DNA of 64,000 nucleotides from Synechococcus sp. A15-62 (lineage in GTDB: Bacteria > Cyanobacteriota > Cyanobacteriia > PCC-6307 > Cyanobiaceae): positions 496,001-560,000 of the forward strand of contig NZ_CP047950.1 of NCBI RefSeq assembly GCF_014280075.1, given 5' to 3'. The notes beneath the pieces are model-generated. The model ran no database searches. It saw only the letters and a program-made list of their open reading frames with translations, and was not told the DNA's origin. Within the stretch, counting starts at the first letter, position 1, and each line of letters opens with the position of its first letter. Shown piece by piece: positions 1 through 8,530 of this stretch. Both the position numbers and the translations under genes were made by a program.

Positions 1-109
1 TCAGTTGCGTCTGGATGCTGGGCACTGTCGACAGCCGTTCTGTTGGCCCGCAATCGGCGGCTGTTTTGGGGTCGTAACCCCTCTCCCCTGGTGCCGAGGG
101 GAGGAAGTA
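1..109. other. left edge, no assignable gene; GC-rich hairpin
   Basis: One forward frame stays open from the window edge to a TAA at 75-77 and could be the last 24 codons of a gene entering from the left, but nothing in it is recognisable. A hairpin follows with arms CTCCCC (83-88) and GGGGAG (98-103). It has no T-run on either strand, so it is at best a weak terminator, perhaps for the tRNA transcript read leftwards. Confidence 0.3.
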
Positions 110-181
<72 letters not shown>

Positions 182-191
182 ATGTGGAGGA

Positions 192-273
192 TGGGCCGGG
201 TTGGATTTGAACCAACGTAGGCAGAGCCAGCGGATTTACAGTCCGCCCCCATTAACCACTCGGGCACCGACCC
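192..273 (-). tRNA. tRNA-Tyr (anticodon GUA)
   Basis: An 82-nt class II tRNA with a long variable arm on the minus strand. The acceptor stem pairs GGGTCGG with CCGGCCC (one G-U pair), the loop ACTGTAAAT gives anticodon GUA, and the T-arm carries GTTCAAAT. The length and extra arm fit bacterial tRNA-Tyr. It is followed closely by tRNA-Thr and lies divergent from aroQ. Confidence 0.93.
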
Positions 274-357
274 GAACCACACCGCAAGAACTTACCAGTC
301 GGTGTGTCCTTCGCCACGATCTCGATACGATCGGCCGAGCTGAACCGATCTCCAGCC

Positions 358-798
358 ATGCACGTTCTGCTGCTGAACGGTCCGAATCTGAACCTGTTGG
401 GTCAGCGTGAGCCTGGGATCTATGGCCATTCTTCCCTGGCGGACATCGAAGCGGCGCTGACGCGGGAGGCGGAGCAGGAATCTGTGCAGCTGGACTGCTT
501 TCAGAGCAATTTCGAAGGTGCCCTGGTGGATCGGATTCACCAGGCCATGGGCCGATGCGATGGGATCTTGATTAACGCCGGGGCCTACACCCACACGTCC
601 ATTGCCATCCGTGATGCCCTGGCTGGCGTCGCGATCCCTTACGTGGAATTGCATCTCAGCAACACCCATGCCCGGGAAAATTTCCGCCATCACTCATTTC
701 TGGCTGAGCGCGCTGTGGGTGTGATCTGTGGGTTCGGCCCCGCCAGTTACAGCCTTGCCTTGAACGGATTGCTCAGCCACCTGCGCCGGAACGCATGA
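358..798 (+). CDS. aroQ: 3-dehydroquinate dehydratase, type II
   Basis: This cytosolic enzyme dehydrates 3-dehydroquinate to 3-dehydroshikimate, step three of the shikimate pathway. The 146-residue protein opens with [20 protein letters not shown], the type II signature holding the catalytic Arg and Tyr. It also has NAGAYTHTS and the [11 protein letters not shown] segment that binds the substrate. I chose the ATG at 358 because the family begins a few residues before this motif; an upstream in-frame start would add unconserved sequence overlapping the promoter. It overlaps the next gene by 4 bp, so the two are translationally coupled. Confidence 0.95.
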   Translation: MHVLLLNGPNLNLLGQREPGIYGHSSLADIEAALTREAEQESVQLDCFQSNFEGALVDRIHQAMGRCDGILINAGAYTHTSIAIRDALAGVAIPYVELHLSNTHARENFRHHSFLAERAVGVICGFGPASYSLALNGLLSHLRRNA

Positions 799-1484
799 CC
801 AGCACTGCTCCAGCACAAACTGTTCCCTCCAAGACATCTCCCACTAAGACAGTGGCGTCGATCCGCTGGTTGGCCGCACCCACCAGCTGGAGCTGGGTGG
901 AGCAGGCCAACGCCCACCCGATGGAGGTGCTGATCGATCACGCCCACTGCGAACGCAAGGCTGCCGGAGCTGCGGTGCAAATGATGTTCCGCTACCTCTG
1001 CGAACCGGGTCTGGGTGAAGCCCTCAGCCCTCTGGCGCGGGAAGAGCTGGAGCACTTTGAGCAGGTGCTGGCGTTGATCAAGGCCCGGGGGCGCTACCTG
1101 GAACCGCTGCCTTCGCCGGGCTACGGCGCTGATCTCGCACGGCAGATCCGTAAAGGTGAGCCCCAGAGAATGCTCGACTCCTTTCTGGTGGCGGGTCTTA
1201 TCGAAGCCCGTAGCCATGAGCGCATGGCCCTGCTGGCGGAGCACAGCCCTGATCCTCAATTAAGGGAGCTTTACAGCGATCTCTTGGCCAGTGAAGCGCG
1301 CCACTTCGGCCTGTACTGGGTGTTGTGTGAGCAGCGTTATCCGCGGGAGCTGATCGTCGAGCGCCTCGAAGTGCTGGCCCTGGCCGAAGTGAAGGCCTTG
1401 GAAGGGGCGTTGACTCGCCCTGAAGACGTGCGAATGCATTCCTGTGGAGTGGACGTCACACAGATCAGCAGTCAAATCAGCTGA
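795..1484 (+). CDS. miaE: tRNA-(ms2io6A)-hydroxylase, MiaE family
   Basis: The 229-residue protein belongs to the MiaE-like ferritin-fold diiron monooxygenases that hydroxylate the isopentenyl group of ms2i6A37 in tRNA. The iron ligands are visible as repeated Glu and ExxH motifs: [31 protein letters not shown] and [11 protein letters not shown]. The start overlaps the aroQ stop as ATGA. The first 20 or so residues are Ser/Thr/Pro-rich and unconserved. The 3' end runs 13 bp into the convergent transporter gene. The family is clear; the tRNA substrate is inferred from homology. Confidence 0.88.
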   Translation: MTSTAPAQTVPSKTSPTKTVASIRWLAAPTSWSWVEQANAHPMEVLIDHAHCERKAAGAAVQMMFRYLCEPGLGEALSPLAREELEHFEQVLALIKARGRYLEPLPSPGYGADLARQIRKGEPQRMLDSFLVAGLIEARSHERMALLAEHSPDPQLRELYSDLLASEARHFGLYWVLCEQRYPRELIVERLEVLALAEVKALEGALTRPEDVRMHSCGVDVTQISSQIS

Positions 1485-3148
1485 GCTGCCTCCTGCAAGG
1501 CCTCCAGCCTGGACGGCCGAAGCACACCTTCCACTCCAAATTGCCGCAGCCGTTGTTCGAGGGTGTGGTTGGCTCCTGCGATGAACAGGGTGCGCCCCGC
1601 TGATCGTGCTTCATCCACCATGCGTTCAATGGCCAGCGTTGCAGTGACACCGATGCGGGGCACGTCGGTGAGGTCGAGGATCAGAACCCTGTAGCTCTGG
1701 ATCAACCCCATCCGGGCACTGATTCCCTTGGCGGCGCCGAAACTCAGAGGGCCGCGCAGCCGGAACAGCATCAAGGCCTTGCCGCAGCGCAGGATCAGGG
1801 CCTCCTCTTGCGGGGAGAGATTGGCGTGTCGTGCATCGGTGGCATCGGACGGGTTGTCCTCTTCCATCCCTTCCAGTTGGGACCGTGTGATCGCATCAAC
1901 GGTCAACAGGTTGGCTACGAACATCCCCACCAAAACGCCCCAGATCAGGTCCCAGAACACCGTCATCAACAGCACGGCATACATCAGTGCAGCCGTTTTT
2001 GCCGACAGGCGATGGGCGCGGAGCAGAAAGCCCCAGTCGATGATGTCGAGGCCGACCTTGATCAGGATTCCCGCCAGCAGCGCCGTGGGGATCTGTGCTG
2101 CCAGGGGGCCTGCCCCCAGCAGCACGAGCAGCAGCACCAGGGAATGGGTCATTCCCGACCAGGGCGTCTGACCACCGGATTTGATGTTGATTACCGTTCG
2201 CATCGTGGCGCCGGCACCGGGGAGGCCCGAGAGGAACCCGGCCGCGGTGTTGGCGATGCCCTGGCCGATCAGCTCACGGTTGGAGTCGTGGTTGGTCTGG
2301 GTGATGTTGTCGGCCACCAGGGAGGTGAGCAACGAGTCGATCGCCCCCAGCAGGGCGAGAACCATGCCGGCTTTCACCAGCTCCGGCAGGTGCTGGCTGA
2401 AATCGGGAACCACCAGTTGCAAGCCGCCTTCCGGGATGGCTCCGATCCGGGCGATGGGCTCAAGGCCCAGCTCCAGCAGCCGGTTGTCGTTGAACAGAAC
2501 CAGCGACAACGGCGTCACGATCAGCAGCGCCAGCAGAGGCGTTGGCACCCACTGACGGATCCTTAAGGGGGTCAGAAACACCACGGCGAGTGTCATCAAT
2601 CCAACGGCGAGTGCGGCTGGATTCCAGCTCTGCGCCTCGATCAGCGAACCCAGGGAGGCAACCACGCCGCCTCCGGTGCTCACCCCGATGAAGGGCCCAA
2701 GTTGCAGCACCAGGATGATGAAACCGATCCCCGACATGAAGCCGGAGATCACCGAGTAGGGCACCAGGGTGATGAAGCGCCCCAGCCGCAGCACACCGAG
2801 CAGGGCTTCGAACACACCACCGATCACCACAGCGGCCATCACCAAAGGCAGCATCTCGCCGGCATTGAGATCACGACTGATGCCGATGGCGGCCAGGCTT
2901 GAGACGATCCCCGCCACGGTGACGCTCATCGGTCCGGTGGGTCCGCTCACCTGAGCGGGAGTCCCACCGAGCAGGGCCGCCAGGAATCCGGTGACGATGG
3001 CGCCGTAAAGGCCATAAATGGCGCCGCCTGGCCCCAGGGCGGCATTGCCGAAGGCCAGGGCAAGGGGCAGTGCGACCACGGCTGCCGTCAGGCCTCCGAG
3101 AAGGTCACCTCGGATGTTGCGCTGATGCAGGCCGTGAATCAGTGCCAT
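1472..3148 (-). CDS. bicA: SulP-family bicarbonate transporter, BicA-like
   Basis: The 558-residue protein has the SulP layout: about 14 hydrophobic segments to residue 420, then a cytoplasmic STAS domain (roughly 440-558). The N-terminus RNIRGDLLGGLTAAVVALPLALAFG, the motif SGPTGPMSVTVAGIV and the stretch LIGQGIANTAAGFLSGLPGAGATMRT follow the BicA branch closely. BicA is a sodium-dependent, low-affinity, high-flux bicarbonate importer of the plasma membrane that feeds the carbon-concentrating mechanism. Related SulP proteins carry sulfate, so the substrate is inferred from branch similarity. A thioredoxin-like gene ends just upstream on the same strand. Confidence 0.8.
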   Translation of the reverse strand: MALIHGLHQRNIRGDLLGGLTAAVVALPLALAFGNAALGPGGAIYGLYGAIVTGFLAALLGGTPAQVSGPTGPMSVTVAGIVSSLAAIGISRDLNAGEMLPLVMAAVVIGGVFEALLGVLRLGRFITLVPYSVISGFMSGIGFIILVLQLGPFIGVSTGGGVVASLGSLIEAQSWNPAALAVGLMTLAVVFLTPLRIRQWVPTPLLALLIVTPLSLVLFNDNRLLELGLEPIARIGAIPEGGLQLVVPDFSQHLPELVKAGMVLALLGAIDSLLTSLVADNITQTNHDSNRELIGQGIANTAAGFLSGLPGAGATMRTVINIKSGGQTPWSGMTHSLVLLLVLLGAGPLAAQIPTALLAGILIKVGLDIIDWGFLLRAHRLSAKTAALMYAVLLMTVFWDLIWGVLVGMFVANLLTVDAITRSQLEGMEEDNPSDATDARHANLSPQEEALILRCGKALMLFRLRGPLSFGAAKGISARMGLIQSYRVLILDLTDVPRIGVTATLAIERMVDEARSAGRTLFIAGANHTLEQRLRQFGVEGVLRPSRLEALQEAAQLI

Positions 3149-3149
3149 C

Positions 3150-3560
3150 TCAGTTCAGGCCACTCCAGCGGCTCAGGGCTTCCAGGGACTGAACCCCAAC
3201 TTTTCGGCGTCCATCGGGGAGAACCCAGGTGGGGTAGGCCCGGATCTCTGCGGCTATGCAGGCGTCGGCTTGGTCCGGCAGCTGCTTCGGCTTGCGGCAT
3301 TCCACATAAGTCAGGTCCGCTCCGGCCTGTTTCCCGAACAGATTCATCTGCTTGAAGCACGCCGGGCAGGTCCAGGCGCCGTAAAACTTGGCCCCAATCG
3401 CCTTCAGATGTTGCGTCAGTTCAAGGGCCTGGGGGCTGGAGTTGCGCAGGGGCTCTCCGATCGTGCTGGTCCAGGGACCTGCCGATACCGGTGGGCCACC
3501 GATCGCTCCGCCAGCTGCAACCAGAACGGATGCCAGCAGAGATGAAGCCGTGCTCCTCAT
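3150..3560 (-). CDS. exported thioredoxin-like protein (VKOR-partner type)
   Basis: The 136-residue protein has an N-terminal hydrophobic, alanine-rich segment (about residues 7-28) that looks like a signal peptide. A small thioredoxin-fold domain follows with the redox motif FYGAWTCPACFKQMNLFG and the cis-Pro region AYPTWVLPDGRR. A conserved second pair of cysteines (YVECRKP and ADACIAAE) resembles the thioredoxin-like domain fused to cyanobacterial VKOR homologues; here it stands alone. It probably handles disulfides in the periplasm or lumen. It ends 2 bp before the transporter start codon, so they are likely one transcript. Confidence 0.75.
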   Translation of the reverse strand: MRSTASSLLASVLVAAGGAIGGPPVSAGPWTSTIGEPLRNSSPQALELTQHLKAIGAKFYGAWTCPACFKQMNLFGKQAGADLTYVECRKPKQLPDQADACIAAEIRAYPTWVLPDGRRKVGVQSLEALSRWSGLN

Positions 3561-3670
3561 GCTGATGCAGCGGTTGGCCTGAAACTAGGTCGCATTAAGG
3601 CGTTCGGGCTTCCCTCCATGCGGAAGCAACAACGCAAGCCCTGTTGCGGTGAGACTGGATCCACCACTGG

Positions 3671-4663
3671 ATGGGTATGGCAGGCAGCGGATACAAGGAT
3701 TATTTCCAGGTGCTCGGTGTTGATCGCAGCGCTGATGCCAATGCCATCAAGAAAGCTTTTCGCAGCCTTGCGCGCCAGTACCACCCTGACGTCAACCCCG
3801 GTGATGCCCAGGCGGAAGCACGGTTCAAGGAGATCAGTGAGGCCTATGAAGTGCTCTCTGATCCCGAAAAACGGCGTCGTTATGAGCAATTCGGCCAGTA
3901 CTGGAACCAGGCCGGTGGCATGGGCGGGGGAGCCGCACCCGGCATGGATGTCGACTTCGGTCGCTACGGCAATTTCGACGATTTCATTAACGACCTGCTG
4001 GGCCGTTTCGGTGGACCAGGCGGCGGTGGCTTCCAGGGGGGTGGTTTTCCTGGGGGTGGATTCCCCGGCGGGGGATTCGCAGGAGGTGGTTTCCCCCGTG
4101 GTGCCCAGGCTTCACGCGCTCCGGTGAATCTGGATGCCGAAGCTTCGGTGAATGTGACGTTTGCGGAGGCTTTTCGAGGTGGAGAACGCAGCCTTTCGGT
4201 GAACAATGAGCGCGTTCAGGTGCGCATTCCTGCTGGGGTGAAGAACGGCTCGCGGCTGCGGTTGAAGGGCAAGGGCAACCTGCAACCGGGAACCGGAAGG
4301 CGCGGCGATCTCTATCTCAATCTCAAGATTCAGGATCACCCGATCTGGCGGCTGGAGTCGGATCAGCTGCGGGCCGACCTGCCCGTCAGCCTCGATGAGC
4401 TGGCCCTTGGAGGCATGGTCTCGGTGATGACGCCCGATGGTGAGGCCCAGGTGAGCATTCCGGCCGGCACCGCTCCGGGTCGCAGCCTGCGGCTTAAAGG
4501 CAAAGGTTGGCCGTCGAAGACCGGTCGTGGTGATCTCCTGCTCACACTGATGTTGGCCATGCCGTCCTCGTGGAGTGACGAGGAGCGTCGCTTGCTCGAG
4601 CAGTTGCGTGCCAAGCGCACGGACCATCCACGTCAAGAGTGGCTTCGTTCGGCGTCCCTCTGA
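3671..4663 (+). CDS. DnaJ/CbpA-type co-chaperone without zinc finger
   Basis: The 330-residue protein starts with a J domain (about residues 7-75) containing the HPD motif in RQYHPDVNPGD, which stimulates DnaK ATPase. A Gly/Phe-rich linker with repeated GGGFPGGGF units follows (about 110-145), then the two-lobed DnaJ C-terminal substrate-binding domain (about 155-310). There are no CxxCxGxG repeats, so it is a class B (CbpA-like) protein rather than classical DnaJ. A second ATG two codons in (3677) is an equally good start. hemB follows closely on the same strand. Confidence 0.9.
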   Translation: MGMAGSGYKDYFQVLGVDRSADANAIKKAFRSLARQYHPDVNPGDAQAEARFKEISEAYEVLSDPEKRRRYEQFGQYWNQAGGMGGGAAPGMDVDFGRYGNFDDFINDLLGRFGGPGGGGFQGGGFPGGGFPGGGFAGGGFPRGAQASRAPVNLDAEASVNVTFAEAFRGGERSLSVNNERVQVRIPAGVKNGSRLRLKGKGNLQPGTGRRGDLYLNLKIQDHPIWRLESDQLRADLPVSLDELALGGMVSVMTPDGEAQVSIPAGTAPGRSLRLKGKGWPSKTGRGDLLLTLMLAMPSSWSDEERRLLEQLRAKRTDHPRQEWLRSASL

Positions 4664-4702
4664 TCGGGTGACCCTTACGATCGCACCTTGTGTTTGGGTC
4701 TG

Positions 4703-5704
4703 ATGGAGCTCACCTACCGCCCCCGTCGTCTGCGGCGTACGCCCGCCCTACGCGCCATGGTGCGTGAGCACAGCCTCTCGGCTGCAGACTTCATCTACCC
4801 CCTGTTTGTGCATGAAGGCGCTGAGGTGGAGCCGATTGGTGCCATGCCTGGTGCCAGCCGTTGGAGCCTGGCGGCCCTCACCGGCGAAGTGCAGCGTGCT
4901 TACGACCTGGGAGTGCGTTGCATCGTTCTGTTCCCCAAGGTGTCCGAGGGGCTGAAGACCGAAGACGGGGCCGAATGCTTCAACGCCAATGGCCTTATCC
5001 CGCGAGCGATCCGCCAGATCAAGGCAGCCATCCCCGAGATGGCGATCATGACTGACGTCGCCCTGGATCCCTATTCCTGCGATGGTCATGACGGGATCGT
5101 CAGCCAGGACGGCGTGGTCCTCAACGACGAGACGATTGAACTGCTGTGCAAGCAGGCCGTTGTGCAGGCCGAAGCAGGCGCTGATCTGATCGGCCCCAGC
5201 GATATGATGGATGGCCGGGTCGGTGCCATCCGGGAAGCCCTCGACGACGAAGGCTTTGAACATGTGGGCATCATCAGCTACACGGCGAAGTACTCCTCCG
5301 CGTACTACGGACCTTTCCGTGAGGCTCTCGACTCCGCCCCGCGTGCCGCCGGCAGCAAACCGATCCCCAAAAACAAGGACACCTATCAGATGGATCCCGC
5401 CAATGCTCGGGAAGCCATCACCGAAGCCCAGCTCGATGAGCAGGAGGGCGCCGACATCATGATGGTTAAGCCCGGTCTGGCCTATCTCGACATCATTCAC
5501 CGTCTGCGCGAGGAGTCGGAACTCCCCATCGCTGCTTACAACGTGAGTGGCGAATATTCGATGGTGAAGGCCGCGGCGGAGCGGGGCTGGATCGATGAAA
5601 AGTCCGTAGTGCTGGAGACGTTGCTGAGCTTCAAGCGCGCCGGTGCTGATCTGATCCTCACGTACCACGCTTGCGACGCAGCGGCTTGGTTGAAGGAGGC
5701 CTGA
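4703..5704 (+). CDS. hemB: delta-aminolevulinic acid dehydratase (porphobilinogen synthase)
   Basis: HemB condenses two 5-aminolevulinate molecules into porphobilinogen on the way to heme, chlorophyll and bilins. The 333-residue protein has RPRRLRRTPALRAMVREH at the N-terminus. The catalytic lysine segments are visible: SYTAKYSSAYYGPFREA (A-site Lys) and MMVKPGLAYLD (P-site Schiff-base Lys), with DVALDPYSCDGHDG in the metal region. The ATG at 4703 is preferred over an in-frame TTG 15 bases upstream because MELTYRPRR is the usual beginning. The next gene starts 4 bp after the stop. Confidence 0.96.
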   Translation: MELTYRPRRLRRTPALRAMVREHSLSAADFIYPLFVHEGAEVEPIGAMPGASRWSLAALTGEVQRAYDLGVRCIVLFPKVSEGLKTEDGAECFNANGLIPRAIRQIKAAIPEMAIMTDVALDPYSCDGHDGIVSQDGVVLNDETIELLCKQAVVQAEAGADLIGPSDMMDGRVGAIREALDDEGFEHVGIISYTAKYSSAYYGPFREALDSAPRAAGSKPIPKNKDTYQMDPANAREAITEAQLDEQEGADIMMVKPGLAYLDIIHRLREESELPIAAYNVSGEYSMVKAAAERGWIDEKSVVLETLLSFKRAGADLILTYHACDAAAWLKEA

Positions 5705-5708
5705 TCCG

Positions 5709-6107
5709 ATGGCAACAACCGATCAACCCAGGGGCGTGGATCGTCTCGGTCACGTTGCGATCCGTGTTGAGAACGTCGATCGGGCTGTTGCCTTCTACAC
5801 CGATCTGGGCATGCGTCTGGTCTGGCGTGCCGACGACTGGTGCTATCTCGAAGCTGGGGAAGGTCGCGACGGACTCGCCTTGTTAGGCCCGGATTACAAA
5901 GCCGCTGGCCCACATTTCGCCTTCCATTTCCGCGATCGTGCGGAGGTGGATGTGATTCACGACCGTCTCAAAGCGCAGGGTGTGCACGTTGGTGCCGTCC
6001 ATGACCACCGCGACGGCACGGCGTCTTTCTATCTGAAAGACCCGGAAGGCAACTGGCTCGAAATGCTCTATGAACCCCCCGGTGGCATCCCCTCCAACTG
6101 CAATTGA
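5709..6107 (+). CDS. VOC (glyoxalase/bleomycin-resistance) family protein
   Basis: The 132-residue protein has the paired beta-alpha-beta-beta-beta modules of the vicinal oxygen chelate fold. LGHVAIRVENVDRAVAFYTDLGMRLVW forms the first module, and FYLKDPEGNWLEMLYEPPG supplies the C-terminal metal-ligand Glu. The substrate cannot be read from the sequence; it could act as a lactoylglutathione lyase-like or dioxygenase-like protein. It sits between hemB and mutS2, and the mutS2 start lies 38 bp inside its 3' end, so the three genes are probably co-expressed. Confidence 0.82.
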   Translation: MATTDQPRGVDRLGHVAIRVENVDRAVAFYTDLGMRLVWRADDWCYLEAGEGRDGLALLGPDYKAAGPHFAFHFRDRAEVDVIHDRLKAQGVHVGAVHDHRDGTASFYLKDPEGNWLEMLYEPPGGIPSNCN

Positions 6108-8508
6108 CTTGAGTCAAGAGGCGGATCGGGCTCAGCAGGAAACCCTCGAACTGCTGGAGTGGCATCGGGTCTGTGACCATCTCAGCGGCTTTGCCAGCAC
6201 CGGCATGGGCCGTGATGCGGCTCGGATGCAACCGCTTCCGGCCAGCCTGGATGAGTCGAAACAACGCCTGGCCGAGACCGTTGAAATGGCGGCGCTTGAT
6301 GACCTCACCGAGGGCGGGCTTAGCTTCCGCGGCGTGCAGAACCTCGAGCCCGTGGTGCTGCGTTGCAGCAAGGGAGGAGTGGCCTCCGGCGAAGAGCTGC
6401 TGGCCGTGGCGGAAACGTTGGCAGCGGCCCGTCGCCTGCGCCGTCAGATCGACGACCCCGAGCTGCGCCCGGTTTGCACCGCGTTGATTGAAACGATGGT
6501 GACGCTGCCGGAGTTGGAGCAGCGGCTCAAATTTGCCCTCGAAGAGGGTGGCCGCGTCGCTGATCGCGCCAGCTCGGCCTTATCGGCGCTCCGGCATCAA
6601 TGGAACGGACTGCGCCAGGAGCGACGCGACAAACTTCAGGAGTTGCTGCGTCGCCTGGCGCCATCTCTGCAGGACAGTGTGATCGCCGAGCGTCATGGCC
6701 GTCCTGTTCTGGCGGTGAAGGCCGGTGCCGTGAGCCAGGTGCCGGGGCAGGTGCACGACAGTTCGGCTTCAGGCAGCACCCTCTTCGTGGAACCCCGCTC
6801 GGTGCTCACCATGGGCAACAAGCTGGCGGAGCTGGAGTCCCGCATTCGGGATGAGGAACGCAGGGTGTTGGCGGAGCTGAGTGCTCTGGTGGCTGAAGAG
6901 GCGTCTGCCCTCAACCAGGTGGTGGCCGTGCTGCGCACGCTTGATTTTGCTCTTGCCCGTGGGCGTTACGGCCGCTGGCTTGGCGGCGTCGAGCCGCAGC
7001 TTGAGCCGGCAGCGGAGGCTCCGTTTCGCTTTTCAGGTCTGCGGCACCCGCTGTTGGTGTGGCAGCACAAGCGCGCGGATGGGCCACCCGTGGTTCCCAT
7101 TTCGGTGGAGGTGTCTCCGGAGCTGCGGGTGGTGGCGATCACCGGGCCCAACACCGGTGGCAAAACGGTCACCCTGAAAAGCATCGGCCTCGCTGCACTG
7201 ATGGCGCGCGCCGGGATGCTCCTGCCCTGCTCGGGCCAACCCTCCCTTCCCTGGTGTGCCCAGGTGCTGGCGGACATCGGCGATGAGCAATCCCTTCAGC
7301 AGAGCCTGTCCACCTTCAGCGGCCACGTGAAGCGCATCGGGCGCATTCTTGAGGCGCTGCAGCGCAGTGGTTCCCCTGCCCTGGTGCTGCTGGATGAGGT
7401 GGGTGCTGGAACAGATCCCAGTGAGGGAACGGCCCTGGCCACGGCTCTGCTCAAGGCTCTTGCCGATCGAGCTCGGCTCACGATTGCCACCACCCATTTC
7501 GGTGAACTCAAGGCCCTCAAATACGACGACGCTCGTTTTGAGAATGCCTCTGTGGCCTTCAACCCTGAGACGTTATCCCCCACCTACGAGTTGCTTTGGG
7601 GAATTCCGGGACGCAGCAATGCGCTGGCGATCGCGACGCGCCTGGGGCTCGATTCGGATGTGCTTCACCAGGCCCAGCAGCTGCTGGCTCCAGGAGGTGA
7701 TGGTGAGGTGAACAGTGTGATCCGCGGCTTGGAGGAGCAACGGCAGCGCCAGCAGGCCGCGGCAGAAGATGCTGCAGCACTCCTGGCACGCACTGAGCTG
7801 CTGCACGAGGAGTTGCTGCAGCGCTGGCAGAAGCAAAAGCAGCAGACCGCGCAACGTCAGGAGCAGGGTCGTCAACGCCTGGAGCAGTCGATCCGTCAGG
7901 GCCAGAAGGAAGTTCGCACCCTGATTCGCCGTCTGCGGGATGAACGCGCGGATGGGGAAACCGCGCGGCGGGCTGGGCAACGGTTACGCAGCCTGGAGGA
8001 CCATCACCGCCCCACCCCTGAACGGCGTGCACCCAAGCCAGGCTGGCGTCCGGCCGTGGGCGATCGCGTGCGCTTGCTGGCCCTCGGTAAGGCCGGCGAT
8101 GTGTTGGCCATCACCGATGACGGCCTTCAGCTGACAGTCCGTTGCGGGGTGATGCGCACCACGGTGGATCTGACGGCGGTGGAAAGCCTGGATGGGCGTA
8201 AGCCAGAGCCGCCTCCAAAGCCGGTGGTGAAGGTGCATGCCCGTTCAGCCGGTGGCGGTGGTGCACAGGTGCGCACCAGTCGCAACACCCTTGATGTGCG
8301 GGGCATGCGGGTGCATGAGGCCGAAGCAGCGGTTGAGGAATGCCTGCGCAGTGCCAATGGCCCGGTTTGGGTGATCCATGGCATTGGTACGGGCAAGCTC
8401 AAGCGCGGCCTGCGCGCCTGGCTGGACACGGTGCCATACGTGGAACGGGTGACTGATGCGGAGCAGGGGGACGGCGGACCGGGCTGCAGCGTTGTCTGGG
8501 TGCGCTGA
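6070..8508 (+). CDS. mutS2: MutS2 family endonuclease/ATPase with Smr domain
   Basis: The 812-residue protein has the MutS2 domain order: core/lever helices (about 1-320), an ABC-type ATPase with Walker A GPNTGGKT (about 359-366) and Walker B LVLLDEVGAGTDPSEG, a long coiled coil (about 540-650), and a C-terminal Smr nuclease domain (about 740-812) with LDVRGMRVHEAE and HGIGTGKLKRGLRAWL. MutS2 acts in suppression of recombination and, in other bacteria, in splitting collided ribosomes. It lacks the mismatch-recognition domain of MutS. The ATG lies inside the VOC gene, a 38-bp overlap; slightly later starts are possible. Confidence 0.93.
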   Translation: MNPPVASPPTAIDLSQEADRAQQETLELLEWHRVCDHLSGFASTGMGRDAARMQPLPASLDESKQRLAETVEMAALDDLTEGGLSFRGVQNLEPVVLRCSKGGVASGEELLAVAETLAAARRLRRQIDDPELRPVCTALIETMVTLPELEQRLKFALEEGGRVADRASSALSALRHQWNGLRQERRDKLQELLRRLAPSLQDSVIAERHGRPVLAVKAGAVSQVPGQVHDSSASGSTLFVEPRSVLTMGNKLAELESRIRDEERRVLAELSALVAEEASALNQVVAVLRTLDFALARGRYGRWLGGVEPQLEPAAEAPFRFSGLRHPLLVWQHKRADGPPVVPISVEVSPELRVVAITGPNTGGKTVTLKSIGLAALMARAGMLLPCSGQPSLPWCAQVLADIGDEQSLQQSLSTFSGHVKRIGRILEALQRSGSPALVLLDEVGAGTDPSEGTALATALLKALADRARLTIATTHFGELKALKYDDARFENASVAFNPETLSPTYELLWGIPGRSNALAIATRLGLDSDVLHQAQQLLAPGGDGEVNSVIRGLEEQRQRQQAAAEDAAALLARTELLHEELLQRWQKQKQQTAQRQEQGRQRLEQSIRQGQKEVRTLIRRLRDERADGETARRAGQRLRSLEDHHRPTPERRAPKPGWRPAVGDRVRLLALGKAGDVLAITDDGLQLTVRCGVMRTTVDLTAVESLDGRKPEPPPKPVVKVHARSAGGGGAQVRTSRNTLDVRGMRVHEAEAAVEECLRSANGPVWVIHGIGTGKLKRGLRAWLDTVPYVERVTDAEQGDGGPGCSVVWVR

Positions 8509-8530
8509 GTTGCCTCAGCCGTCGCAGTGG

